A stretch of 30,043 bases of DNA from Anaerolineae bacterium. GTDB lineage: Bacteria; Chloroflexota; Anaerolineae; 4572-78; J111. The notes under the pieces are model-generated. The model saw only the letters and a program-made list of their open reading frames with translations. It did not search any database and was not told the DNA's origin. The translations under genes and the position numbers were made by a program. The first letter of the stretch is position 1; every line of letters starts with the position of its first letter. The stretch is from positions 1-30,043 of the forward strand of contig JAKLJP010000067.1 in NCBI GenBank assembly GCA_023151115.1, given 5' to 3'. Of the stretch, positions 1 through 7,431 are shown piece after piece.

Positions 1-209
1 CTTACGTAAACCGATTTCTCGACTTGATTTATCTCCTTTCCCCATTTGACTTTTTCTTTGAACCCTTAACTTGTCACGAGTATGAAGCCACAGGAAGTAG
101 AACGGCCAGCCCCAGACCTCCTTACATCCTCACACCCCAACCCCGAGCAGGCGCACCAACGGGTTCTCCCCGCCCTCACCCGCTAATAACGGTATTGGGC
201 GGTTTAACG

Positions 210-458
210 TCAGGGGCGGTCAAGAGGCCATAACGGGAGAGCCTTCTGAAAGCATTGCCCCAGACTTCCCGCGCGGTAGGCTCGGAGGGCTGCCACATCC
301 AACTCGGCCAGGTAGCCCATGTTCCACATTTCGGGAAAGAGGACGACGTCGGCCCTCATCTGGGCAGCTTGGCGGCAGAAGGCTTCTCCCTTGAGCAAGT
401 TGGCCTCCTGATTGCTCCCACAAGCCATCATTTGCAGCAGGGCAATTCGTAACATCAT
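210..458 (-). pseudogene. Truncated carbon-nitrogen hydrolase (nitrilase superfamily) remnant
   Basis: The 82-codon frame starts like a nitrilase-superfamily amidohydrolase: a first beta strand (MLRIALLQM), a helix, then VVLFPEMW, where E43 corresponds to the first residue of the Glu-Lys-Cys triad. Similarity stops near residue 60 and a TGA follows at 210-212. The Lys and Cys parts are absent, and the family is normally about 260-300 residues, so the product cannot be an active enzyme. I see no continuation in the other minus-strand frames down to position 1. The start is intact: GAGGAG lies 8 nt before two consecutive ATGs (458 and 455). This looks like a 3' deletion, with the junction near 270. 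Bases 1-209 hold no gene I can support. Confidence 0.6.
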
Positions 459-589
459 CGAGCCGTCTCCTCTCCGGTCTGCGGTAGATCAGCCGGAGGA
501 TGGACTAAATCTGAACTAAAAATGAAACAGAAGATTTATTGTAGCTCAACTGGGCAGTCCAACCTAGTTAACCTCTGAGGTGCTCCTGA

Positions 590-1042
590 CTAAGCCTGCT
601 TGCTCCAGTTGCGGAGCTTGAACCAGACCCTGACCCCCACCCCCCAGATAGCTCCACAAAGCGCGCCGCTTAGAACCCAACCCAGTTGAGAAGCAAACGC
701 TGGACCGATGACTAAATCCAGAATGAGTATAAAGGCGGCCAAAGACAGGGCAAACAGTCCTGCCGGTTTGCCCAAGATGAGGAAATAGATTAGCAGAATG
801 ATAATCTCGTAGCAGCCCAATCGTTCCCCTGAGCTTTGGGAGGTCCCTTGAGACTTGGAGATAAGCGCCAGCGCCGTTCCTACCAGGGCAGCTACGGGAA
901 TTGCTCCCGCGCCAAACCCCACGGCCAGGAGGAAGAGCGGATTGCTGCCGGGTTGAGTTACTAGGCGGAGGACTGTGCCTATCGCTAGCCCAAAGCCGGC
1001 CACCAGGAGGGTAGTATTGATGTTTGACAGGTCCACTCTCAT
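590..1042 (-). CDS. Small multi-pass membrane protein, unknown function
   Basis: A 150-residue, strongly hydrophobic protein with about five predicted membrane segments (roughly residues 9-28, 35-61, 77-91, 93-113 and 118-139) and a basic C-terminal tail (WFKLRNWSKQA). The Gly/Ala-rich segments resemble small membrane-organising or transporter-like proteins, but I recognise no family motif. ATG at 1042 was chosen because it comes just before the first hydrophobic segment. A GTG at 1105 would add 21 polar residues and has no better ribosome site. The gene lies 131 bp upstream of the hydrolase remnant on the same strand and is separated from the next upstream gene by a terminator. Confidence 0.5.
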   Translation of the reverse strand: MRVDLSNINTTLLVAGFGLAIGTVLRLVTQPGSNPLFLLAVGFGAGAIPVAALVGTALALISKSQGTSQSSGERLGCYEIIILLIYFLILGKPAGLFALSLAAFILILDLVIGPAFASQLGWVLSGALCGAIWGVGVRVWFKLRNWSKQA

Positions 1043-1121
1043 AATTCTTGAGTATCTTTGCCGGATTGGAAGCCGGGCCTGATGATCCCACCCCTTAACA
1101 ACCACAGGGCGGTTAACATAA

Positions 1122-1149
1122 AAGGGACTGAGATAACTCTCAGTCCCTT
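1122..1149 (-). terminator. Intrinsic terminator of the FxLYD protein gene
   Basis: A perfect 12-bp inverted repeat (AAGGGACTGAGA / TCTCAGTCCCTT) with a 4-nt loop lies 21 bp past the stop codon at 1171. On the minus strand it is followed by a short T run (CCCTTTTATG). Confidence 0.75.
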
Positions 1150-1170
1150 GGTGGTTTGGCCGGGCCTGGT

Positions 1171-2502
1171 TTAATTCACCATGCCCTGGACCAGGGTTTT
1201 AACCGTGACTTTGGCCGGGTCGAGGTCCAGCGGCACGTTCAAATCAAGAGTATAAGCGGTTGTGCTTTGGGGTTCAATCAGGCCGGTTTCCCCATAAATA
1301 TCAGTGTCATACGTAGCCAGCAATTGGCCTCGTTGATCATACAAGGCTACCACAACCGTAGCCCAGGAGAGCGTCTTATCCGAGTTATTGGTGACTTCAC
1401 CGCTGAAACTCCAGACGCTATCCGCCTGCACCTGCTGGTCAATTTCCGTGTTCAGGCTCACATACTCGTAGTTGTTGTTAACCATCGCCGTAGTGACCCA
1501 CACTTTGGTTCGGGCAATCTTGTCCGACTGCCCGGCCACACTGTCAACGCCGCTGAAGCTGTTGAGAGAGTACGGAACACTCTGGCCCGGCTGCAAGGCA
1601 TAAGGCAGATTGATTACCTCGGCATCGAGCACCGTGCCGTCTTCAGCGTAGAGACCGGCCAGGAGGTAAAGCTCGATGGTATCCTCCGCCTGATTGGTCA
1701 CACTGCCAACTACATGCACCGACCCCTCGGCATCTACATAAGTGTACGGCTCAGACAGTTCTAACGGCAGCACTTCTTCGGCTTGAGCCGGGCTGGCATC
1801 CACATAAACCGCCCAGGTTTCAGCCGTGGGGGCCGGACCGGTCAACCGGAAGCGGAAAGGAATGCGGTCGTTGCCGCGAGCGTCGCCTGCCGGAGCCAGA
1901 TAGCCAGCACCGGCTTCGTAGGTGTTGGCGGCTACGACGTTGTTATCCTCATCCAGCGCGGCCCCGGCCAGACCCTTAATATCCAGCCGAGTCTCGCTCA
2001 AGTTGACCAATTCTCCGGTAATATAAAGCATGCCGTCGTCGCCTGTAACCATCTGACCGTGCTGCACCTCCACCTGTGTCTCTCTGGCTGCAGTGGTCTC
2101 GTAGTTGATCAGTTTTACATCAAAGGTTTGGGGTTGGCCGTTATCCAGGCTAAACGAATAGGCAAACGGTGAAGCTTGGCCGGGTTCCAGGGTCCACAAA
2201 ATCGGATTAATGGTAATACTCTCAACCGGATTGCCGGAATAATCCCGCAGCAGGGTCTTACCCTTCGCATCTTTGGCCGTGAGGGCCAATTCAATATTGT
2301 TGACGGCCATATCGGCCCCATTATAAACACTACCGACAATATGATAATAGCTAAAAAAGCCGTCGGCATCCTGATAGCCATAAATATTGGTCACGGTTAC
2401 TTCGCGGTTGGCTTCTTCGGCCCGCGCCACCGGCTGGCGGCCGGCCGAAGCTATCACCATCAAAATGGCAACCAATAGCAGTGAGACAAAAGAGCGTTTC
2501 AT
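1171..2502 (-). CDS. Secreted FxLYD-type repeat protein
   Basis: The 443-residue protein has an N-terminal signal peptide (MKRSFVSLLLVAILMVIASA, cleavage near the following residues) and three or four successive beta-sandwich segments with the FxLYD pattern: a strand ending in 'GSV.N' or 'GEV.N', then an 'LYD..G..L' or 'LYAEDGTV' strand, then 'L.PG....Y'. Clear examples are VVGSVTNQAEDTIELYLLAGLYAE (shown in part) near 255-280 and SGEVTNNSDKTLSWATVVVALYD near 380-400. FxLYD domains occur in extracytoplasmic bacterial proteins; no enzymatic role is implied. ATG at 2502 was chosen as start. A TTG two codons upstream (2508) is better spaced from the AAAGGA ribosome site (6 nt against 12), so the start is uncertain by two codons. 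A terminator follows the gene, so it is probably monocistronic. Confidence 0.6.
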   Translation of the reverse strand: MKRSFVSLLLVAILMVIASAGRQPVARAEEANREVTVTNIYGYQDADGFFSYYHIVGSVYNGADMAVNNIELALTAKDAKGKTLLRDYSGNPVESITINPILWTLEPGQASPFAYSFSLDNGQPQTFDVKLINYETTAARETQVEVQHGQMVTGDDGMLYITGELVNLSETRLDIKGLAGAALDEDNNVVAANTYEAGAGYLAPAGDARGNDRIPFRFRLTGPAPTAETWAVYVDASPAQAEEVLPLELSEPYTYVDAEGSVHVVGSVTNQAEDTIELYLLAGLYAEDGTVLDAEVINLPYALQPGQSVPYSLNSFSGVDSVAGQSDKIARTKVWVTTAMVNNNYEYVSLNTEIDQQVQADSVWSFSGEVTNNSDKTLSWATVVVALYDQRGQLLATYDTDIYGETGLIEPQSTTAYTLDLNVPLDLDPAKVTVKTLVQGMVN

Positions 2503-2604
2503 AAACAATAGAGTTCCTTTCAGGAGGATGGTTTAGAAGCAATAGTTGTCAAAACTATACCTGGATTTTAACCGGCCATCGTCCAGCTAACGTTACGGAG
2601 ACGT

Positions 2605-2646
2605 TACAAAAAAGGACGGCGCATGTTATGAGATGCTCCGCCCTTT
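2605..2646 (-). terminator. Intrinsic terminator of the M16 protease gene
   Basis: On the minus strand AAAGGGCGGAGCAT pairs with ATGCGCCGTCCTTT, with one G-T wobble and one A-G mismatch, followed by TTTTTTG. It lies about 70 bp after the protease stop and in front of the FxLYD gene. Confidence 0.65.
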
Positions 2647-2717
2647 GTTAAAGATTTGATTGAGTTATCAGATCTTAAAGGTCTTTAAAATCTTTAGGGT
2701 TCTGAAAAGTCCGAAGA

Positions 2718-5588
2718 TTATTCCTCGATCTCTTTGCCTTCGTTATCTATCACCATCACCGGACCGAGCTGCTCCAACTGCGGCTTGACCACTTCAGCGT
2801 CGCCTACCACCACGATAATCGGCTGGTCGGAGTCAATGTATTTGGCGGCGGCAGCTTGGGCTTCTTCAGCCGTCACCTGTTCAATGGCTTGCAGGTAGTC
2901 GTTCAGCTCTTCGATGGGGATGCCGGTCAGGTAGCGGGTGGCGAGCTGGTCGGCAAAATCAGCGGGCTGCTCGATGGCCAGGGCAAAGTTGCCGATGAGC
3001 TGGTTCTTGGCGTCGGTCAACTCCTGCTCGGCAATCGGCTCGCTGCGGATGCGTTCCAGTTCGGTCAGGATTTCCTGCACAGCGTCGGCGGCGTGGTCCT
3101 GGCTGACATCGCCGACCACGCGGAAGGTGCTGGTGTCATTGGGGCGGCCAAAGCGGCTGTAAACGCCGTAGGTATAACCTTTGTCTTCACGCAGGTTGCG
3201 GTAAAGCCGCGAAGAAGAGCCGCCGCCCAGGAGGGTGTTGACCACTGCCAGGGCGTAGCGATCCGGGTTGCGGGCGTCAATGGCCCGGTTGCCCACCTGC
3301 ACAGTAGCCTGCTCGGAGGTGGGCCGATCTACCAGGTAAATCAGCGAGGTGTCGCCCAACTCGGCCTCGGGATAATTCAGAAAATCCGGCACATCGCCCG
3401 ACTCCCAATCGCCAAAAACACGCTCCGCTTCGGCTTTGGCTTCCTCGGTGGTAATATCGCCGACGATGACCAGCAGGGCGTTGTTGGGTTTGTAGTAGGT
3501 CTGGTGAAATTCAACCACATCCTCGCGGGTCAGGCTGCTCACAGTTTGCAGGTCGGTGATAAAGCCGTAGGGATGGCCGCCGTAGGCAATGCGGCCAAAT
3601 TGACGGTTGGCCATGCTGGCCGGGTTGACCTCATCCTGCTCTAAAAAGGTCAGGGTTTGGGTTTTAACCACGTCAAACTCTTTTTTGGGAAAGGTGGCAT
3701 GGCGGGCCATATCACTCAGCAGGTCAAAGGCCAGGGTTGTTTCTGTGGTCGGGGCATCCACCGAGAGCGACGTCCATTCCAGCGCGGCGCTGGAGCCCAC
3801 CGAACCGCCGGCCGCCTCGATGGTTTCGGCAATTTCGGCGGCAGAGCGGCTTTCGGTGCCTTTGGTCAGCAGGTCGGCCATCAAGTCGGCCACCCCCTGC
3901 TGCTCAGCCGGGGCCGCCGCGTTAGAGCCACCCACGTTCAGTTGCAGGCGTAGTTTGGGCGTTTCGGTCTGCGGCACAAAAATAACATTCAAATCGTTGT
4001 CAAGCGTAAACTGCTCGAAGGGCGGAAAGTTGCTCTCCGTGACCGGCAGAGCTTCTGGTATCTCGGTGCGGCTGACCACGCCCTCGGGCAAATCGGCCAG
4101 CACCTCGCTGTCCATCGCTTCGGAAGCAGGTTCAGACTCCAGGGCAATTTCAACCGGCTCGACCAGCAGGCCGGGATAGTCACTCAAAACTTCTTCGCCC
4201 TCTTTCAGGGTCAGTTGAATGTTCATCGGTTTGTCGCATAGATAGGTCTGGGCCACACGCTGAATGTCATCAACGGTAACAGCCTCGTATTGGGCCAACT
4301 CATCGGCGATGGCGGCGGGGTCATCAAAGGTCAGCACGGCGTCTTGCAGCCATTCGGCGCTGTTCAAAGCCGACTCGCGGAAAGAGGTAATCGAGCCGAC
4401 CAGGGTTTGCTTTTTGACGCGGGCCAGTTCGGCCTCGCTGACGCCATCGGCAATCACGCTATCGAACTCAGCCCGGACCAGTTTGGGCATAGTTTCCAGG
4501 GCGTCACCGCTGTTGGGCTGGGCGATGGCATAGATGATGCTGGCCCCCAGGTAATCGCTCAGGCCGACGTAGGCGCTGGCGGCCTTGCCCTGGCGAATGA
4601 TGTTCTGCTCAAAACGGCTGCTGCTGCCGCCGGCCAGGATGTCGGTCAGCAGGCTGAGGGCGTAAAAATCGGGCGTACCGCGTGGCGGGCCAACCACGGT
4701 GGAAGCCCAACGCGGCACTTCCACCTGCGGGTCAATCATAGTTTCCTCCGTGCCGATGGCGCAGCCGGTCATTTCATCGGTCCTCAGGGTGGGAAATTCG
4801 GCGGGCAGCGGATATTGCTCGGTGATGGGGGCAAGCGCTTCCCCGGCAGGGATGTCGCCAAAATAGGCTTGCACCAGCGTTTGGGTCAGTTCCAGGTCAA
4901 TATTGCCCACAATGACCAGGGTAGCATTGTTGGGTTTGTAATACCTATCGTGGAAGGCTTGCAGTTCGGGCAGTTTGGCCGCGTTCAAGTCCTCCACGCT
5001 GCCGATGACCGAACGCTCGTAGGGCACGTAGCCTTGCATCGGCTGGGTAAAGAGGCGGCGGTTGGCCGCGCCGTAGGGCCGGTTGGCGACGCGCTGGTTG
5101 AACTCTTCGATAACCACATCGCGCTGGGTTTCCCAGGCTTTCTCGGTGACGGCCAGGCTGGCCATGCGGTCGCTTTCCATCCACAGGATACGCGGAAGCT
5201 GGTTGGCCGGGGCCACTTCCCAATAGGCGGTTTTATCGTTGGCGGTATAGGCGTTGTGATTGGCCCCAATCGACTCCAGCAGCTTGTCCCATTCGCCGTT
5301 GGCAATGTTGGCCGAGCCTTCAAACATCATGTGCTCGAACATGTGGGCAAACCCGGAGCGGCCTTCCGGGTCATTGGCCGCGCCGACGTGATACCAGATG
5401 TCCACCGCTACCACCGGGGCGGAGTGGTCTTCGGCCAGGATAACTCGCAGGCCGTTGGGCAGGGTGTAGTCGGTTAGGGGCAGTTCGTAATCGGCGAAGT
5501 TGAGGTCGGGGGGTTGGGCATAGGTGGGACTGCTAAAAAGCAACAAGCCAAACAGGCACAGCAGCCACCAGGGTGTTTTTAAGAACAT
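2718..5588 (-). CDS. Exported two-domain M16 family zinc metallopeptidase
   Basis: The 956-residue protein begins with a signal peptide (MFLKTPWWLLCLFGLLLFSS...AQ), so it acts outside the cytoplasmic membrane. The first M16 half (residues ~35-480) has the inverted zinc motif H82-M-F-E85-H86, and E162 lies 76 residues after the second His, as expected for the third zinc ligand. The second half (~515-950) is an M16 C-type domain without HXXEH (the matching segment reads AEQQGVADLMADLL). It does have the conserved RLYRNLREDKGYTYGVYS strand typical of the substrate-gripping half. This active-plus-inactive layout matches PqqL- and pitrilysin-like clamshell proteases that degrade peptides. ATG at 5588 follows GAGGAG with 11-nt spacing. 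A TATAGT-like -10 lies upstream in the 95-bp gap, but I see no good -35. Confidence 0.9.
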   Translation of the reverse strand: MFLKTPWWLLCLFGLLLFSSPTYAQPPDLNFADYELPLTDYTLPNGLRVILAEDHSAPVVAVDIWYHVGAANDPEGRSGFAHMFEHMMFEGSANIANGEWDKLLESIGANHNAYTANDKTAYWEVAPANQLPRILWMESDRMASLAVTEKAWETQRDVVIEEFNQRVANRPYGAANRRLFTQPMQGYVPYERSVIGSVEDLNAAKLPELQAFHDRYYKPNNATLVIVGNIDLELTQTLVQAYFGDIPAGEALAPITEQYPLPAEFPTLRTDEMTGCAIGTEETMIDPQVEVPRWASTVVGPPRGTPDFYALSLLTDILAGGSSSRFEQNIIRQGKAASAYVGLSDYLGASIIYAIAQPNSGDALETMPKLVRAEFDSVIADGVSEAELARVKKQTLVGSITSFRESALNSAEWLQDAVLTFDDPAAIADELAQYEAVTVDDIQRVAQTYLCDKPMNIQLTLKEGEEVLSDYPGLLVEPVEIALESEPASEAMDSEVLADLPEGVVSRTEIPEALPVTESNFPPFEQFTLDNDLNVIFVPQTETPKLRLQLNVGGSNAAAPAEQQGVADLMADLLTKGTESRSAAEIAETIEAAGGSVGSSAALEWTSLSVDAPTTETTLAFDLLSDMARHATFPKKEFDVVKTQTLTFLEQDEVNPASMANRQFGRIAYGGHPYGFITDLQTVSSLTREDVVEFHQTYYKPNNALLVIVGDITTEEAKAEAERVFGDWESGDVPDFLNYPEAELGDTSLIYLVDRPTSEQATVQVGNRAIDARNPDRYALAVVNTLLGGGSSSRLYRNLREDKGYTYGVYSRFGRPNDTSTFRVVGDVSQDHAADAVQEILTELERIRSEPIAEQELTDAKNQLIGNFALAIEQPADFADQLATRYLTGIPIEELNDYLQAIEQVTAEEAQAAAAKYIDSDQPIIVVVGDAEVVKPQLEQLGPVMVIDNEGKEIEE

Positions 5589-5683
5589 CGAGCAAAATTC
5601 TCCTCAAGATTCGGTTTTTAGCCGGTATCTTTTCACTATATAAACGAAGCTTTAAGGAGACATTAAAACGCTGTGCAGCCTGC

Positions 5684-5881
5684 TTACCAGCTACCAATCT
5701 CCACCGATTCTTTCTCGCCAGGTAGGTAAATTTGCCTGACAAAGAAGCTTTCTCTTTTAATAATGATTTTGCCCGATAAGTAGGTTACAGTTAAGCTACC
5801 CAGCCAAGGTTTAACCCAATTCAGGATCACCCGGCCTTGTTCATTTCTAACTGTCACACGGAAACACAGCTCCTCGTTCAT
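5684..5881 (-). CDS. Small hypothetical protein, third gene of the SPFH operon
   Basis: A 65-residue protein whose ATG overlaps the stop codon of the preceding gene by 4 bp (ATGA at 5881-5878), a strong sign of translational coupling and the main reason to call it real. It is rich in alternating hydrophobic and polar residues (CFRVTVRNEQGRVILNWV, then SLTVTYLSGKIIIKRESF), which suggests a small all-beta fold. It has no signal peptide, membrane segment or Cys pattern. I do not recognise the family. Its position behind the SPFH gene and the 147-residue gene suggests it belongs to the same complex or pathway. Confidence 0.55.
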   Translation of the reverse strand: MNEELCFRVTVRNEQGRVILNWVKPWLGSLTVTYLSGKIIIKRESFFVRQIYLPGEKESVEIGSW

Positions 5882-6321
5882 AAAGGATTCGCCTTGCCAT
5901 AACCAGGACCTCGCTGGTCATCCGTCAAGCTCAAATTTTCAATCCCAAAAGATTGCGCCAGGCCGTGGAGGGTGTTGTCAACGCCTTGATAAAAGGCGAC
6001 AAGATGGGGGTTTTCAGCCAACATTAAGGATTGACTTGCATGCATCACTTTTCCAGCCACTTCCAGATCTTGTTTGATATCTTCTCGTTTCCACAATCTC
6101 AATTCGTGAGTTTGAGGTTTTCGTCCCGGCTGGTTGGGGTCTAAATCAAGTCCAAATTTTTCTGCCAGGTAGGTGATGGCCGCGTCGCAACCGGCTTGAT
6201 AGGCCGCCAGTTGTCCATTGCCGTCGCGCACCAGGGAGGGTGGCAATGTAATACGCATGCCGGCTCGAACAGCCAATAAATGGTTTTTAAGACTGTCAAT
6301 TTGCCATATTTTTGCTGGCAT
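5878..6321 (-). CDS. Hypothetical protein, second gene of the SPFH operon
   Basis: A 147-residue, mainly helical, soluble protein of unknown family. A predicted helix follows LAAYQAGCDAAITYLAEKFG (about 57-76). A second amphipathic region, WKREDIKQDLEVAGKVMHAS (about 93-112), leads into a helical C-terminal half. There is no signal peptide or membrane segment. The ribosome site is good (AAAGGGGG about 5 nt before ATG 6321). The gene starts 66 bp after the SPFH stop and overlaps the next gene by 4 bp. Base composition is like the rest of the 5.7-12.2 kb island. It could be a partner of the SPFH protein; nothing in the sequence assigns an activity. Confidence 0.6.
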   Translation of the reverse strand: MPAKIWQIDSLKNHLLAVRAGMRITLPPSLVRDGNGQLAAYQAGCDAAITYLAEKFGLDLDPNQPGRKPQTHELRLWKREDIKQDLEVAGKVMHASQSLMLAENPHLVAFYQGVDNTLHGLAQSFGIENLSLTDDQRGPGYGKANPL

Positions 6322-6387
6322 ATTTCCCCCTTTCTTAAATTAGCTGACATTATTTACAAATTTTGGGCGGCTGGGTTTCAAACAAGT

Positions 6388-7119
6388 CTATTCTCTATTT
6401 TGTATTGGTAAATATGGCAAGGGTAATCCGTGCGGTCCTGCCATCATCAACGATACAGCGTTGGGTTGATCTTTCAAATTGTTAGCAAAGATCAATTGGA
6501 TTAACAACTGAACTAATTCCGGCACCGGATAACTGCTGAGGATATCCAGAATTGCTTCGTTGTGCTTTACTTCCATCATGGTTCGCTTGAAGGTATCAGG
6601 CGCAACAATTTCTTTAAGCATCACGCCACTCTCTTCGTTGGGCAGGGGTTTTAGGCCCAGCCCCCTCATTTCTTGCGTAAGGTCCCCATTAAGACTGGTT
6701 TCAATGGCGGTTACAATCTCATGGCGCGATAGTTCTTCTGCTCCATAAGCGGCCACCAGCCGACGCAAACGGCGGTTGGCAAACTCGTGCGCAATAGTTC
6801 GTAATAGGCTCTCGCCGCCGCGCATTAACTGAGCCGCTACAGACTTATCAATTGTCCAGGGGTTGAAGGAAAACATTACTGTCATCTTTATTTTAAAGGG
6901 AATATTATCGCGGCTGAGAACCTCTTCAAAAGCAAAGTTTCCTACATATAAACCAGTTTTGAGAGGGGGTAAGGCTTGCTCAATAATTGGAATAACCCAA
7001 TTAAAACCGGGTTTCAGGGCATGGTGATACCGGCCCCAGCGTAATACCGGCGTAGAATGATTATCAGGGGTAAATTCCAGACTTAAAACTTTACGAGATA
7101 TAGTCCATAATCTTTTCAT
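6388..7119 (-). CDS. SPFH/band-7 domain protein without a membrane anchor
   Basis: The 243-residue protein carries a band-7/SPFH core: RWGRYHHALKPGFNWVIPII near 26-45 (the usual 'G....PG.....P' entry), then VLSRDNIPFKIKMTVMFSFN near 80-99 (the 'T.D...V.V...V.Y' strand pair). A helical part follows (ESLLRTIAHEFANRRLRRLV) and a 'GL.L..V..P' segment (MRGLGLKPLP...EIVAPDTFKR). SPFH proteins assemble into membrane-associated rings or scaffolds. This one lacks the usual N-terminal hydrophobic hairpin and the long coiled-coil tail, so it may be recruited by a partner. The start is ATG 7119, because the upstream in-frame ATG at 7131 sits inside the ribosome site itself (ATGGAGGTAAAAATG). It is the first gene of a three-gene operon divergent from the pseudo-RSH operon, read from the promoter at 7269-7297. 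Confidence 0.75.
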   Translation of the reverse strand: MKRLWTISRKVLSLEFTPDNHSTPVLRWGRYHHALKPGFNWVIPIIEQALPPLKTGLYVGNFAFEEVLSRDNIPFKIKMTVMFSFNPWTIDKSVAAQLMRGGESLLRTIAHEFANRRLRRLVAAYGAEELSRHEIVTAIETSLNGDLTQEMRGLGLKPLPNEESGVMLKEIVAPDTFKRTMMEVKHNEAILDILSSYPVPELVQLLIQLIFANNLKDQPNAVSLMMAGPHGLPLPYLPIQNRE

Positions 7120-7224
7120 TTTTACCTCCATCCCTATTAATTCAAAAATTTTTAATCTTAAAGTTCGTTTGAGTAAAGATTAGCAAATTACCATACATCC
7201 CTCCATTCTTTCCGAATTTTTGTA

Positions 7225-7264
7225 AAATATTACAAAGTATTTCTGTAAATACTTCAAAGTATTT
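7225..7264. promoter_or_regulatory. Operator-like array of four alternating half-sites
   Basis: Four 8-bp half-sites alternate in orientation: AAATATTA (imperfect, 7225-7232), AAGTATTT (7235-7242), AAATACTT (7247-7254) and AAGTATTT (7257-7264). The gaps are 2, 4 and 2 bp, so the centres are 10, 12 and 10 bp apart. Read as direct repeats, CAAAGTATTTCT occurs at 7233-7244 and 7255-7266, exactly 22 bp (two helical turns) apart. The array begins just downstream of the minus-strand -10, covering the predicted start site and the first ~40 transcribed bases, which is a typical repressor position. The binding protein is unknown; the winged-helix protein encoded at 10855-12243 is an obvious candidate. 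Confidence 0.6.
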
Positions 7265-7268
7265 CTTC

Positions 7269-7297
7269 ATTATAGGTAAAAAGTTATAAAAATGCAA
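7269..7297 (-). promoter_or_regulatory. Sigma70-type promoter of the SPFH operon
   Basis: On the minus strand TTGCAT (7297-7292), a 17-bp spacer and a perfect TATAAT (7274-7269). Transcription would begin near 7262, inside the half-site array, leaving a leader of about 140 nt before ATG 7119. Confidence 0.7.
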
Positions 7298-7339
7298 GTG
7301 CTTTTTCTCTACGATTTGTATATTTTTACCATACTCTAA

Positions 7340-7368
7340 TTGATTCTTGAAAAGTTTTGAAGTACAAT
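7340..7368 (+). promoter_or_regulatory. Sigma70-type promoter of the pseudo-RSH operon
   Basis: TTGATT (7340-7345), a 17-bp spacer and TACAAT (7363-7368). Transcription would start near 7375, about 57 nt before ATG 7432. AAGGAG at 7414-7419 lies 12 nt before that ATG. Confidence 0.65.
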
Positions 7369-7431
7369 GGAGAAAAGGGGACTAACCGGCTTTGAGGTTA
7401 AGGGGCTTGATGAAAGGAGAAAAGAGATCTC

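Noticed and set aside
24..233. A 69-codon plus-strand frame at the left edge
   Set aside because: Low-complexity Pro/Arg product, no ribosome site, and it overlaps the 3' end of the hydrolase remnant on the other strand.
4290..5477. A 395-codon open frame on the plus strand
   Set aside because: It lies antisense inside the M16 protease gene, which has clear motifs; its Gly/Val/His-rich product shows no domain. It is a frame shadow of GC-rich coding DNA.
7142..7198. An 18-codon leader frame upstream of the SPFH gene
   Set aside because: GGAGGG directly abuts its ATG with no spacing, and the peptide has no regulatory features such as codon runs.
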